From assembly GCA_964373675.1 (NCBI GenBank), contig CAYJVO010000001.1, forward strand, positions 1-64,000: a stretch of DNA of 64,000 nucleotides, in the 5' to 3' direction. This stretch comes from CAYHXN01 sp964373675 (lineage in GTDB: Bacteria; Patescibacteriota; Minisyncoccia; UBA6257; WO2-44-18). The notes beneath the pieces were generated by a model, which made no database searches, had not been told where the DNA came from, and saw nothing but the letters and a program-made list of their open reading frames with translations. The first letter of the stretch is position 1. Each line of letters starts with the position of its first letter. The position numbers and the translations under genes are program-made. This document shows, piece after piece, positions 8,078-16,694 of this stretch.

Positions 8078-9064
8078 TTATTTCACTACTTCGCGAAGTT
8101 TCTGAAGCACTGAGATTAGAGATTCCAAAACCGAGGCCAACTCTTTTTTAATAGCCGAGACAGACTGAGTGGAGGCGCATAAACTGCTGAAGTTTGAACC
8201 GCCGGATTCGTCATACCAATAGCGGTAGTGCAGCTTGCTTTCCGTATCAACGTTTTCCGGATCAATTGCTCCGTAAATATCGCCTTGCTTAAACAGTAAA
8301 ATTCCTTGGTAGCAAGAACTAATTCTATTGGTGGTTGGATTAACGATGAGAGCTGAAGGATCATAAAGCCGAACGGCTTCTTTATGCTTTGTAAAAGTAT
8401 AATTAGCGGCATCAGTAAAATTGCAAATATTTGAAATGCCTTGGTAGCCAATTATCTCAACATTCTCGCACGCGGAGAATTGCGAGCGAGTTTGATTGGC
8501 AATGAAAGCAGCCGGATCGCCCGGCGTAAGATAGCCGCGATGTTCGCGGGCATAACCGCCAGTATAAACAAATTTAGCCGGCCCGATGCTGAAAGTTCGG
8601 TTATTATCCACAATCCCGGTGCCGGTTTTGATTAACGGTCCTACAGGCGCGAGGACGGGTGGGGGTGGCGTTGGGGCTGTAGTCGCGGTCGGTTGTTCTT
8701 CTACAGGAGGCGTTAGTGTCGGTGTTGGAGCGGCTGGAACTTGGGCAAGCTCTGCTAATTTGGCACGGGTTTTTGGACCAACAATTCCTACTGGTTCAAT
8801 GCCGTTTTTTGTCTGAAATCTTTTTACTGCCGCTTCAGTTAGTTTACCAAAATAACCAGTTGCCAAACCTTCGGGATAAAGTTCTTTGTCTTGAGCTAAA
8901 TACTGCTGAATGGCCTTTACATCATCTCCGCGCGTGCCCAAAAACAAAGCCCGATTTATCACCGGCGCGACTATAGAAGGAGTTGTAGTTTGAGCTAGCG
9001 CTGTAATGCCGATTGCCAGCGTTAAAATCAGACCCAATAATCTTTTAACACCCATTGGTTTCAT
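8078..9064 (-). CDS. Secreted peptidoglycan-binding domain protein
   Basis: This is a 328-residue secreted protein. An N-terminal signal peptide ends near residue 25. A PG_binding_1 repeat follows at about 40-107 (LGTRGDDVKAIQQYL, GYFGKLTEAAVKRFQ, GIVGPKTRAKL). A Pro/Thr-rich linker covers about 112-140, and then comes a C-terminal domain of unknown type with several cysteines. It probably anchors to the cell wall. ATG 9055 (fourth codon) is an alternative start. It is the first gene of the minus-strand glycan operon, with only 3 bp to the next gene. Confidence 0.78.
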   Translation of the reverse strand: MKPMGVKRLLGLILTLAIGITALAQTTTPSIVAPVINRALFLGTRGDDVKAIQQYLAQDKELYPEGLATGYFGKLTEAAVKRFQTKNGIEPVGIVGPKTRAKLAELAQVPAAPTPTLTPPVEEQPTATTAPTPPPPVLAPVGPLIKTGTGIVDNNRTFSIGPAKFVYTGGYAREHRGYLTPGDPAAFIANQTRSQFSACENVEIIGYQGISNICNFTDAANYTFTKHKEAVRLYDPSALIVNPTTNRISSCYQGILLFKQGDIYGAIDPENVDTESKLHYRYWYDESGGSNFSSLCASTQSVSAIKKELASVLESLISVLQKLREVVK

Positions 9065-9111
9065 TATAATAATTTCAAAGTAAATACACTACCTAAGTTA
9101 TTCCTTATTGG

Positions 9112-9185
9112 CTGGGGAGCTAGGGCTCGAACCTAGAAGTCTCCTGCTCCAAAGGCAGGCGTGTTACCAATTACACCACTCCCCA
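9112..9185 (-). tRNA. tRNA-Gln (anticodon UUG)
   Basis: Read on the minus strand, the acceptor pairs TGGGGAG with CTCCCCA, a U1-A72 pair typical of tRNA-Gln. The anticodon stem CCTGC/GCAGG encloses the loop CTTTGGA with anticodon TTG. The T loop is TTCGAGC. The discriminator is G and CCA is not encoded. Confidence 0.95.
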
Positions 9186-9215
9186 ATATTTGCATAAAGC
9201 ATCTACTTTGAGAAT

Positions 9216-9262
9216 AACTAAATCGAGCACTAAATGTGCTCGATTTAGTTTACCTTTTTTCT
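9216..9262 (+). terminator. 15-bp perfect hairpin with T-rich tail
   Basis: AACTAAATCGAGCAC (9216-9230) pairs perfectly with GTGCTCGATTTAGTT (9236-9250) around a 5-nt loop, followed by TACCTTTTTTCTT. It looks like a rho-independent terminator on the plus strand, but no plus-strand gene lies just upstream. It may block read-through from further left or be a remnant. Confidence 0.6.
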
Positions 9263-9302
9263 TACCCTTCGTAAATCCCAGACCTGTAGAGGTATTCATT
9301 AC

Positions 9303-9391
9303 TTTATTCTCCTTCGCCGAAAACCCCGGGCGGCCTACTCCGCCGAAGTAGCTTCAGCTACGAAGGCTGGATAAGGCCGTGGAGCTACATT
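9303..9391 (+). repeat. 89-bp dispersed structured repeat, copy 1 of 3
   Basis: It begins TTTATTCTCCTTCGCCG and ends GTGGAGCTACATT, nearly identical to copies at 27046-27135 and 36339-36429, all in the same orientation. It contains a small hairpin GAAG/CTTC (9345-9348 and 9352-9355) and further GC-rich complementary stretches. It has no coding potential. It lies just upstream of the promoter of the protease gene. Confidence 0.85.
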
Positions 9392-9394
9392 TAT

Positions 9395-9422
9395 TTGACA
9401 TAATTCGTCAAAGCGCTATAAT
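9395..9422 (+). promoter_or_regulatory. Sigma70-type promoter for the protease gene
   Basis: TTGACA (9395-9400) is separated by 16 bp from TATAAT (9417-9422). Both boxes match consensus. Transcription should start near 9429, giving a leader of about 45 nt that contains GAAAGG. This differs from the many leaderless promoters in the window. Confidence 0.8.
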
Positions 9423-9473
9423 TTATAATATATAGAAAGGTCGGAAAAATCAGTATATGTTTTTAATTTAAGT

Positions 9474-10232
9474 ATGCGTTTTCGCGTTTTATTTATTATA
9501 GGAACACTTGCTGTTCTTTTAGTCGTCGGTGTCGCTCAGGCGAACCATTCTTGGGGAGGGTATCACTGGGCGCGTACCGCCAACCCATTCACCTTGAAGC
9601 TTGGCGACAACGTTGGAGCGGTCTGGGACGGCCACCTTACTACCGCATCAGGCGATTGGAGCGTGTCTTCGGCGTTAGACACCACAATTATTGCCGGTCA
9701 ATCCAAAGGGAATTGTCGGCCCACCAACGGGCGGGTAGAGGTTTGCAACAGAACCTACGGTTTCAATGGCTGGCTTGGTTTGGCGCAGATCTGGGTTACC
9801 AGCGATCAGCATATCACCAACGGTGTGGTCAAACTCAACGACACTTATTTCAACACCCCGACTTATAACACTCCGGCCTGGCGAAATCTTGTAGTGTGTC
9901 AGGAAATCGGCCATACGATTGGCCTTGATCATCAAGACGAGAATTTCAGCAATCCACCACTCGGCACTTGCATGGATTACTCAAGCGATCCTACGCCCAA
10001 CCAGCATCCTAATCAGCATGACTACGACCAACTGGAAGCGATCTACGCTCACCTTGATTCAGTAACCACGCTTTCCCAATCAAACGTTTCTAATAGGCGT
10101 GATGCCAATCACGAAGATTCGGGAGAATGGGGTAAGTCCAGGAAGCGTGACGCTCGCGGCCGAACATCCATCTACGAACAAGATCTCGGCAAAGGCGAAA
10201 AGGTGTTCACCTTTGTATTCTGGACAGAATAG
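9474..10232 (+). CDS. Secreted metzincin-like protease with altered zinc motif
   Basis: This is a 252-residue protein with a signal peptide (about residues 1-23, ending AQA). The region around residue 142 reads CQEIGHTIGLDHQ, matching HExxHxxGxxH except that the first His is Gln. A Met-turn-like CMDYS follows about 20 residues later. Cysteines suggest disulfides. The Lys/Arg-rich C-terminal 50 residues are of no known type. Metzincins hydrolyse peptide bonds with zinc held by three His, so activity here is uncertain. Base composition looks more GC-rich than neighbours, hinting at transfer. It has its own promoter and terminator and so stands alone. Confidence 0.7.
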   Translation: MRFRVLFIIGTLAVLLVVGVAQANHSWGGYHWARTANPFTLKLGDNVGAVWDGHLTTASGDWSVSSALDTTIIAGQSKGNCRPTNGRVEVCNRTYGFNGWLGLAQIWVTSDQHITNGVVKLNDTYFNTPTYNTPAWRNLVVCQEIGHTIGLDHQDENFSNPPLGTCMDYSSDPTPNQHPNQHDYDQLEAIYAHLDSVTTLSQSNVSNRRDANHEDSGEWGKSRKRDARGRTSIYEQDLGKGEKVFTFVFWTE

Positions 10233-10259
10233 GTACGCAGGAAAAACCTTCGTAAAAAA

Positions 10260-10290
10260 AACAGCCCGCAGACAAGGGGCTGTTTTTTTT
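10260..10290 (+). terminator. Rho-independent terminator of the protease gene
   Basis: CAGCCC (10262-10267) pairs with GGGCTG (10277-10282), followed by eight T residues. Confidence 0.85.
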
Positions 10291-10403
10291 GCTTCATCCC
10301 GCCGTCGGCGGGATGAAGCCCGAAACCACGGGCCGCCACGCCCCGCCAAAGGCGTGGGGCTCCGCCGAGTCTGACTCGGCGGAGCCGAGTCTGACTCGGC
10401 TCC
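10291..10403. repeat. Cluster of GC-rich hairpins, two of them mutually exclusive
   Basis: Directly after the terminator come a perfect 13-bp stem (10291-10303 with 10307-10319), a CCACGCC/GGCGTGG stem (10336-10357), CTCCGCCGAGT/ACTCGGCGGAG (10360-10384), and GGAGCCGAGT/ACTCGGCTCC (10381-10403). The last two share GGAG at 10381-10384, so only one can form fully. The region is non-coding and the function is unknown. Confidence 0.8.
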
Positions 10404-10441
10404 GCTTACAGCGAGGCCAAGGGTAAGGTCGGGGAGTGGCT

Positions 10442-10921
10442 TCATAAACTAATCACTCCAGGCTCCACGGCATCTTTATCAATTATAAATTGCATCATAA
10501 ATGGTTCTCCATCCTTATTAGTAATGGGTAGGTCGTTTGCCGAATTAAACACTTGATCGCCATCATCTCGATGAAGCATTGCAAAAAGTGTTTCGCCGTC
10601 TTGCGACATACGCGAGATAGGTATTGAGAAATTCTCGTTATCGCCGGCAGAAAGAAGGCGGCTTTTGCCGATTACAGCGCCTGGATTTCCGTTTTTTTCT
10701 TCGTGGATAACCACAAAACCGTCCGCCTCAAACGCGGCAAAACTAACCGCAATTTTTTCTCCAGGTATCTGGTCCGGAACATAAATCGCGTTCGCTCCCA
10801 AACGAAAACCACTCGTTGTTTCTTTGGTATTTTCAAAACCAATTTTATATCCAAAGTAATAACTGAATCCGATTCCAAGCGTAAAAACCGCGATTAACAA
10901 GAAAAGAACTTTTGTTTTCAT
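10442..10921 (-). CDS. Membrane-anchored DUF7282-like protein
   Basis: This 159-residue protein has an N-terminal hydrophobic anchor (about residues 4-28). A single beta-rich domain follows with the pattern VPDQIPGEKIAVSFAAF, GFVVIHEE, VIGKSRLLSAG and LFAMLHRDDGDQVF. That order of motifs resembles DUF7282, an extracellular domain of unknown function. The recognition is from memory of the motif pattern and is moderate. It stands apart from its neighbours, downstream of dnaX on the same strand. Confidence 0.55.
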   Translation of the reverse strand: MKTKVLFLLIAVFTLGIGFSYYFGYKIGFENTKETTSGFRLGANAIYVPDQIPGEKIAVSFAAFEADGFVVIHEEKNGNPGAVIGKSRLLSAGDNENFSIPISRMSQDGETLFAMLHRDDGDQVFNSANDLPITNKDGEPFMMQFIIDKDAVEPGVISL

Positions 10922-10997
10922 AATATATTTATGACCCTATTCTTTCAAATTTTCAATAATCGCCACTTCCAGCGGCCCAATCGCCCTTCGACGCGGC

Positions 10998-12107
10998 TCA
11001 GGACTGTTGTAAGTTTTCTATGATGGCAATTTCCAAAGGTACAACAGCAAACGGGCTGTAGCGCATTTCGCTGTAAGCCCGGATTAAAGATTTTAGCAAG
11101 TTAATATGTTTTGGAACATTGATCTGTCGGCTGTGTTCTTTTAATTGCTCCAGCTCTTTTTGAGTGAATTCTTTTTTAAAAAGATTCTCCAGCGCCGGAT
11201 CAAATTTCAAACTTAAAGTACGCCGCAGGTAGTGAATTAATTCTTTGTTTAAATCAACAAGGTTGTATCCGCCCTCATTGATTTTTGCCAAATACTCTAA
11301 AGCGCCATTGAGGTTGCTTTTCAAACAAAAATCAGCCAATTTTGCGGTTCGGGTAAATCCCACTTGCCCTAAAATTTTTTCTACTGTTTCGGTATCTACC
11401 GCGGTTTCCAAAGAAGCGAGCTGATCCAACAGCGATTCGGCGTCCCGCAAGCTGCCCTCGGCAGCGGCAGCGATTAGCTCAATTGCGTCTTCAGTAATCC
11501 TCAATTTTTCCACCGACGCTATTTTCCGAAGTTTACCGACAATCTGATCAATCGCCAGTTTATGAAAGTGGAATCGTTGGGTGCGTGAAACAATAGTCGG
11601 TAAAACTTTTTCGTATTCGGTGGTGGCTAAAACAAAGACTACGTGAGCCGGCGGCTCTTCCAAAGTTTTTAACAACGCGTTAAAAGCGTCTTTAGTAAGC
11701 ATATGAGTTTCGTCAATGATAAAAACTTTATGCGGATAGGAAGTGGGGGAGAGTCTGGAGCTTTCTTTTAAATTTCGGATTTCATCTATACCGCGATTAG
11801 AAGCAGCATCAATTTCAATCACATCCAGCGCCTGACCAGTGTCTATATCTGCGCAGGGCTGACAGTTGTTGCAAGGTTCTCCATTAAGGCGAAATTTTTC
11901 ATTTTTCTGCCGCAGAGCACAGTTAGCAAGTTTGGCAACGAGGCGAGCAGCAGTAGTTTTGCCAGTGCCGCGCGGCCCGTAAAATAAATAAGCATGCGCC
12001 AGTTTATTTTGTTTGGCGGCATTTTTAAGAACAGTTACTATGTGATCTTGGCCAAGGAGGTCTTCTAAAAGTTTCGGCCGATATTTGCGGTAAATCGCTA
12101 AAGCCAT
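10998..12107 (-). CDS. dnaX: DNA polymerase III subunit gamma (short DnaX)
   Basis: This is the clamp-loader ATPase of 369 residues. Walker A is GPRGTGKTT, the four zinc-binding Cys are in NCALR...CNNCQPC, Walker B and sensor are KVFIIDETHML, and the SRTQRFHF region follows. The protein ends after domain III, so only a gamma-like form is made and the tau C terminus that binds polymerase and helicase is missing. ATG 12107 is chosen; a GTG directly before it is also in frame. A TATAAT box lies 8 nt upstream, so the mRNA is probably leaderless. Confidence 0.95.
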   Translation of the reverse strand: MALAIYRKYRPKLLEDLLGQDHIVTVLKNAAKQNKLAHAYLFYGPRGTGKTTAARLVAKLANCALRQKNEKFRLNGEPCNNCQPCADIDTGQALDVIEIDAASNRGIDEIRNLKESSRLSPTSYPHKVFIIDETHMLTKDAFNALLKTLEEPPAHVVFVLATTEYEKVLPTIVSRTQRFHFHKLAIDQIVGKLRKIASVEKLRITEDAIELIAAAAEGSLRDAESLLDQLASLETAVDTETVEKILGQVGFTRTAKLADFCLKSNLNGALEYLAKINEGGYNLVDLNKELIHYLRRTLSLKFDPALENLFKKEFTQKELEQLKEHSRQINVPKHINLLKSLIRAYSEMRYSPFAVVPLEIAIIENLQQS

Positions 12108-12115
12108 CACTTGAA

Positions 12116-12121
12116 ATTATA
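12116..12121 (-). promoter_or_regulatory. -10 box of dnaX, leaderless type
   Basis: TATAAT on the minus strand lies 8 nt before ATG 12107 (5 nt before the alternative GTG). Confidence 0.65.
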
Positions 12122-12173
12122 AACGACTCTTGATGGTATCTCAAACCTTATTCCTTAATCTTGCCCTTCCTTT

Positions 12174-12179
12174 TATAAT
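12174..12179 (+). promoter_or_regulatory. -10 box of the DUF4015 gene, leaderless type
   Basis: TATAAT ends 6 nt before the GTG start at 12186. TTCCTT at 12151-12156 would be a weak -35 at 17 bp. Confidence 0.6.
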
Positions 12180-12185
12180 AAAAAG

Positions 12186-13373
12186 GTGAGGATCGGATAC
12201 GTTATAATTTTTACTTCATTAATTCTGATTTTGGCAGGCCTTTTTTTATTTTTAGGCAAACCAACCGTATTTAAGATTACGGCTGAGTTTCAAAATAGCA
12301 TCGGTACCAATCTGGATATTGAATCTCAAAAACCGCTAGCCAATCCGCCAGCAATTATCAAAGCCATCTATGCCACTAATTGGTCGGCCGGCAGCCCCAA
12401 GAAGCTGAATTATCTTATTAACCTTATCAAAGAAACGGAACTAAATGCCATAGTTATTGATGTTAAAGATTTTTCCGGCTATGTGGGCTACAACACGCAT
12501 TTGGAACTACCACAAAAATACAAGGCCGTGGAACTTCGCATCCCTCAGCTTAATAAACTGGTAAAGCGTCTTCATGATGAAAATATTTATGTTATTGGCC
12601 GCATCTCGGTTTTTCAGGACCAGCGTTTGGCGCTGGCGCGGCCAGATCTCGCGCTGCACAGCAGTTCCACCGGCGCAGTTTGGAAAGACAATAAAGGTTT
12701 GATGTGGCTAGACACCGCCTCCAAAGAAGTTTGGGATTACAATATTGCTATTGCTAGAGAAATTTTGGATCGGGGGTTTGATGAAGTAAACTTTGACTAT
12801 GTACGATTTGCCTCTGACGGCAATTTGAATGACATTAAACACCCATTTTGGGATGAGAAGACTTTAAAAACGCTGGTGGTCCGAAATTTATTTAAATATA
12901 TGCGTGAACAGCTGCCGAGCGCTAAGCTTTCCGCCGACCTTTTTGGTTTGGTAACGGTAAACACTGACGGTTTAGGAATCGGTCAGCATTTGGAATACGC
13001 CCTGCCTTACTTTGATGCCATTGCCCCAATGGTCTATCCATCGCACTATTTTAAGGGATTTATTGGATACGAAAATCCAGCGGAGTACCCGTATCAAATC
13101 GTGAAATATTCCTTGGATACGGCGGCTGCCAGAATTAAAAATTATAAATTAAGAATTAAGAATGAGGTAGGGACAACTACGCCAATCAAAATTGCCAAGC
13201 TTCGGCCGTTCCTTCAGGATTTTGATCTAGGCGCCGATTATAACGAACAAAAAATCCGCGCTCAAATCCAGGCAGTCTATGACACGGCCAGTTCTTCACC
13301 GGAACTCTTTGACGGCTGGATGCTGTGGAACGCATCAAATATGTACACGAACGATGCATTGTCGCCAGAATGA
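12186..13373 (+). CDS. Putative glycoside hydrolase, DUF4015 family
   Basis: This is a 395-residue protein with an N-terminal membrane anchor (about residues 4-25). It contains a TIM-barrel-like domain with the DUF4015 pattern: KAIYATNWSAG, NAIVIDVKDFSGYVGY, YVIGRISVFQD, GFDEVNFDYVRFASDG and IAPMVYPSHY. The family is predicted to act on extracellular polysaccharide, with no firm substrate. The start is GTG. Around residues 316-330 the peptide IKNYKLRIKNE comes from an AT-rich micro-repeat that looks inserted in frame. Confidence 0.8.
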   Translation: MRIGYVIIFTSLILILAGLFLFLGKPTVFKITAEFQNSIGTNLDIESQKPLANPPAIIKAIYATNWSAGSPKKLNYLINLIKETELNAIVIDVKDFSGYVGYNTHLELPQKYKAVELRIPQLNKLVKRLHDENIYVIGRISVFQDQRLALARPDLALHSSSTGAVWKDNKGLMWLDTASKEVWDYNIAIAREILDRGFDEVNFDYVRFASDGNLNDIKHPFWDEKTLKTLVVRNLFKYMREQLPSAKLSADLFGLVTVNTDGLGIGQHLEYALPYFDAIAPMVYPSHYFKGFIGYENPAEYPYQIVKYSLDTAAARIKNYKLRIKNEVGTTTPIKIAKLRPFLQDFDLGADYNEQKIRAQIQAVYDTASSSPELFDGWMLWNASNMYTNDALSPE

Positions 13374-13389
13374 ATAGACTACGAAAATA

Positions 13390-13470
13390 GGCTACGAAAT
13401 ACGAAAAAGTACGAAATTTATTAAGTTTTATGCTTTTCGTATATTCGTAAAAATTTCGTATTTCGTAGCC
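13390..13470. repeat. TACGAAA palindromic repeat, copy A1
   Basis: This is an 81-bp element with perfect 17-bp terminal inverted repeats GGCTACGAAATACGAAA and its reverse complement. It occupies the gap between the DUF4015 gene and scpA. Related copies lie at 20532, 51057, 54856, 56693, 58506 and 62549. Confidence 0.9.
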
Positions 13471-13478
13471 AACTTATT

Positions 13479-14189
13479 ATGGATTACGAAGTTAAACTTG
13501 AACAATTTTCCGGGCCGCTGGATAAACTGCTCCAATTGATTGAGGAGCGTCATTTAGACATTACCCACATCAGTTTGGCAGAGGTAACCGCCGATTTTTT
13601 AAATTATGTTAAAAAACTCGGAGCAACCGCCGAGCCAAAAATTTTAGCCGATTTTCTGGTAGTGGCGGCTCATTTGGTTTTGATAAAATCAAAAACTCTT
13701 CTTCCTTCACTGGAACTAACTGAAGAAGAAAAAACTGACATCAAAGATTTGGAGAGTCGCCTTAAGCTTTATCAGGAATTCAAACGAGCCGGCGAAGCAA
13801 TAAGAAAACTTTGGTTAAAGAACAGCCGTTCGTTCGGTCGGCCGCTGTTTATGAACTTGGGAGACGAATCATTTTTTTATCCGCCTAAAAAATTGACTAC
13901 TCAAGATTTAATAAACAGTCTTCGCAAAATACTTTCCGCTTTGCAGGATCTGGTTCCAAAAATAGCAAAAATTAAAGAAACAGTCATCAGTATTGAAAGC
14001 AAAATCCGGCATCTTCTCGCTCGCTTCCAGGAGACAGCTGAACACAGCTTTAAAAAAATTGCCGAAAAAGGATCGCGTAAAGAGATAATTGTGATTTTCT
14101 TGGCAGTCCTGCATTTATTAAAAGATCGTTTGATTCAAGCAGAGCAAGAAAAACAATTTGGGGATATAATATTAAAAAAATCTAAATGA
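13479..14189 (+). CDS. scpA: Segregation and condensation protein A
   Basis: This 236-residue kleisin bridges the SMC heads in the bacterial condensin. The N terminus YEVKLEQFSGPLDKLLQLIEE matches the family start FxGPLDLLLxLI, followed by the helical segment DFLVVAAHLVLIKSKTLLP. The C-terminal winged-helix region is recognisable in the last 80 residues. It overlaps scpB by 4 bp (ATGA), so the two are translationally coupled. Confidence 0.92.
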   Translation: MDYEVKLEQFSGPLDKLLQLIEERHLDITHISLAEVTADFLNYVKKLGATAEPKILADFLVVAAHLVLIKSKTLLPSLELTEEEKTDIKDLESRLKLYQEFKRAGEAIRKLWLKNSRSFGRPLFMNLGDESFFYPPKKLTTQDLINSLRKILSALQDLVPKIAKIKETVISIESKIRHLLARFQETAEHSFKKIAEKGSRKEIIVIFLAVLHLLKDRLIQAEQEKQFGDIILKKSK

Positions 14190-14773
14190 AAGAACTAATT
14201 GTTAAAATTGAAGCTCTACTATTCATCTACGGTGAGCCAATGCCTTTTAAAAAAATTGCCAAGACTTTAGGCATCTCAGAATCCGAAGCTAAAGAAGCCG
14301 TGGATCAGCTTGCTGAAAAATTAAAGAATCGGGAAAGCGGATTGTGGCTGGTGAGCGATTTGGAGAAAGTTCAGCTTGTTACCAAGCCAGAATTTTCTGA
14401 CTTACTTGAACAAATGATTAAAGAAGAGCTTAAGGAGGAACTTTCGTCGGCTTCTCTGGAAGCGCTCTCTATTATTGCTTACTCCGCCCCGGTTTCCCGG
14501 GCGGAACTGGATTACATCCGAGGCGTCAATTCCAGCTTTATTTTGCGCAGCTTGCTGCTTCGGGGGCTGGTAGAAAGAGAGATGGATCCTAAAGGAGGCA
14601 ATGCTTTTGTCTATCGCCCCAGCCTGGACTTGCTTAAATACCTTGGTGTCTCTAGATCAGGAGACTTGCCGGAGTTCTCCAAATTTTCCCAGCTGATAGC
14701 AGCCGTCCGTCAAACTGACGAAAAACCGGCGGAAGTACCGATTCAACCCGATGCTCAAAACCCAACACCTTAG
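14186..14773 (+). CDS. scpB: Segregation and condensation protein B
   Basis: This 195-residue protein has two winged-helix domains that bind ScpA in the SMC-ScpAB complex. It has EALLFIYGEPMPFKKIAKTL at the start and the diagnostic SLEALSIIAYSAPVSRAELDYIRG near residue 88. Its 3' end overlaps the following carboxypeptidase gene by 23 bp, continuing a tight operon. Confidence 0.93.
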   Translation: MKELIVKIEALLFIYGEPMPFKKIAKTLGISESEAKEAVDQLAEKLKNRESGLWLVSDLEKVQLVTKPEFSDLLEQMIKEELKEELSSASLEALSIIAYSAPVSRAELDYIRGVNSSFILRSLLLRGLVEREMDPKGGNAFVYRPSLDLLKYLGVSRSGDLPEFSKFSQLIAAVRQTDEKPAEVPIQPDAQNPTP

Positions 14774-15638
14774 CTTAATTTTTACCGGATTGATTTTTCT
14801 TTTAGTTCTGTTTGGCAACATAAATTACGGCGCTCGTGAATCCGAATGGCCGACTTTACAAGAGTCGGTTAATTCCACTGCCTTGAGTGAAAGCGCGCAG
14901 GTCATTCCAGGACCCTTTCCGCAGTTGATTGCTGTTCCGCCGACAGTTTCCGCAGAAGCGGTTTTAGTTCTAGAAGTAAAATCCGGCAAAAAATTGCTAG
15001 ACAAAAATTCTTACAAACAATGGCCGATCGCGTCTCTAACTAAATTAATGACGGCGGTAATCGCTTTAGAAAAAATCGGTCCTGACAAAATCATCGTTAT
15101 TGACGAGCGGGCCGTTTCCGCCGAGGGAATTGCCGGCGGATGGCAGATAGGAAATCGGGCTTCAGTTCAAGAATTAATTGAAACTATGATGCTAGTTTCC
15201 AGTAATGATGCGGCAATGGCGCTTGCCAATTTTTATGGCTATGAGGTTTTTGTAAATGCTATGCGCGAAAAGGCCAATGCGCTGGGAATGAAAAATATGA
15301 CCTTTGCCGATCCGATGGGATTATCATTGTTAAACCAGTCGTCATTGGAAGATATGGCTAAACTCGCGGTTTATGTCTATGAAACCCATTCGGAGATTTT
15401 AGCTTGGAGCCGCCAGCCAGAAATTGAAATTTTAGACAGAAAATTGTTAAATATAAATAAGTTTGCCAACCGGCCGGATTGGCTTGGTGGCAAGACCGGT
15501 TTTATTGACGAGTCCGGCGGAAATTTAATATCTTTTTTTGAATACAACAATCAACCCATTCTTATAATTATTTTCGGAGCTCAAGACCGTTTCGTTGAAA
15601 CCGAAGTAATATATAATTGGGTAAAAAGCTTTTTATGA
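14751..15638 (+). CDS. dacA: D-alanyl-D-alanine carboxypeptidase (S11, PBP5-like)
   Basis: This is a 295-residue penicillin-binding-type serine peptidase that trims the terminal D-Ala from peptidoglycan stem peptides. The active-site motifs are SLTK (95-98), SSN (150-152) and KTG (248-250). An N-terminal hydrophobic segment (8-24) exports or anchors it. The PBP5-type C-terminal beta domain is absent. It overlaps scpB upstream and shares an ATGA overlap with mraY downstream. Confidence 0.92.
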   Translation: MLKTQHLSLIFTGLIFLLVLFGNINYGARESEWPTLQESVNSTALSESAQVIPGPFPQLIAVPPTVSAEAVLVLEVKSGKKLLDKNSYKQWPIASLTKLMTAVIALEKIGPDKIIVIDERAVSAEGIAGGWQIGNRASVQELIETMMLVSSNDAAMALANFYGYEVFVNAMREKANALGMKNMTFADPMGLSLLNQSSLEDMAKLAVYVYETHSEILAWSRQPEIEILDRKLLNINKFANRPDWLGGKTGFIDESGGNLISFFEYNNQPILIIIFGAQDRFVETEVIYNWVKSFL

Positions 15639-16660
15639 TTGCCCTCCAAGCTATTCGCATTTTGGCTTTTTCCGTTGTCGCTTTCTTGACGGCGATGTTT
15701 TTAACGTCTTTTATCATCCGGATTCTTTATAAATTTCATTTTTATAAACAGATTAGAACAAAAGAACAAACGCCTATATATTCCAAACTTCACGAAAAAA
15801 AATCCGGCACACCCACTATGGGCGGCGCGATCATCTGGCTTACGGTTTTGGGTTTGGCGCTGGTCTCCGCGCTGATTGGTAACTATTTTAATTTTGTGGA
15901 CCGCGCTCAAACTTATTTGCCGATCGCCGCCATGTTTATTGCCGCCATTTTAGGGCTTACTGATGACCTGCTGGGGGTTTTAAAAATCGGGCCTCACGGC
16001 GGCGGATTGAGGGTGAGTCAAAAACTGGTTGTTTATCTCTTGATTGCGCTGATCGGCGCTCTTTGGTTCTACTACCGTTTAGACTGGAATGTCTTGAATA
16101 TTCCTTTTGTCGGTAATGTGGAAATCGGCTGGCTCTATGTTCCTTTTTTTGTATTTATAATCGTTGCCAGCGCGTTTTCCGCAAATGAAACCGATGGCTT
16201 GGACGGTTTGTTGGGCGGAGTAATGCTTTTTGCATTCATTGCCCTGACCGTCGTGGCTTTTGTGCTTGGCCGCTATCATCTGGCAGTTTTTGGCGGCGTC
16301 ACTGCGGGAGCGCTGCTCGCATTTCTGTGGAACAACATTTATCCGGCGCGATTTTTTATGGGAGATACCGGGTCAATGTCTTTAGGAATAACTATGGGAG
16401 TTATTGCCATGCTCACTAACACGACCCTTTTACTTCCCTTCTTCGCTTCTATTCTAGTGATTGAATCTCTATCGGTAATAATCCAAGTTGCCAGCAAAAA
16501 ACTTCGCAATGGCAAAAAAGTGTTCTTGTCCGCGCCGATTCATCACCATTTTGAAGCTATTGGCTGGCCGGAAACCAAAGTTACTATGAGGTTTTGGATT
16601 ATTTCGGCAGTCTTCAGCGCCTTAGGTTTAGTGATTTTCTTTTTGGACAGATACCTATAG
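15635..16660 (+). CDS. mraY: Phospho-N-acetylmuramoyl-pentapeptide transferase
   Basis: MraY makes lipid I by moving phospho-MurNAc-pentapeptide to undecaprenyl phosphate. The 341-residue protein has about ten helices with the motifs KKSGTPTMGG, LGLTDDLL, NETDGLDGL, FMGDTGS and APIHHHFE. ATG 15635 is chosen over an upstream in-frame TTG because it overlaps the dacA stop as ATGA. Confidence 0.95.
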   Translation: MIALQAIRILAFSVVAFLTAMFLTSFIIRILYKFHFYKQIRTKEQTPIYSKLHEKKSGTPTMGGAIIWLTVLGLALVSALIGNYFNFVDRAQTYLPIAAMFIAAILGLTDDLLGVLKIGPHGGGLRVSQKLVVYLLIALIGALWFYYRLDWNVLNIPFVGNVEIGWLYVPFFVFIIVASAFSANETDGLDGLLGGVMLFAFIALTVVAFVLGRYHLAVFGGVTAGALLAFLWNNIYPARFFMGDTGSMSLGITMGVIAMLTNTTLLLPFFASILVIESLSVIIQVASKKLRNGKKVFLSAPIHHHFEAIGWPETKVTMRFWIISAVFSALGLVIFFLDRYL

Positions 16661-16682
16661 GTTCAAAGTTAAATGACGGTGT

Positions 16683-16688
16683 TATAAT
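16683..16688 (+). promoter_or_regulatory. -10 box of the amidohydrolase gene, leaderless type
   Basis: TATAAT ends 6 nt before ATG 16695. Confidence 0.65.
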
Positions 16689-16694
16689 TGAATT

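Noticed and set aside
10080..10445. 121-residue minus-strand frame across the hairpin cluster
   Set aside because: It runs through the terminator and tandem palindromes and antisense to the protease gene; composition reflects the GC-rich repeats, not protein.
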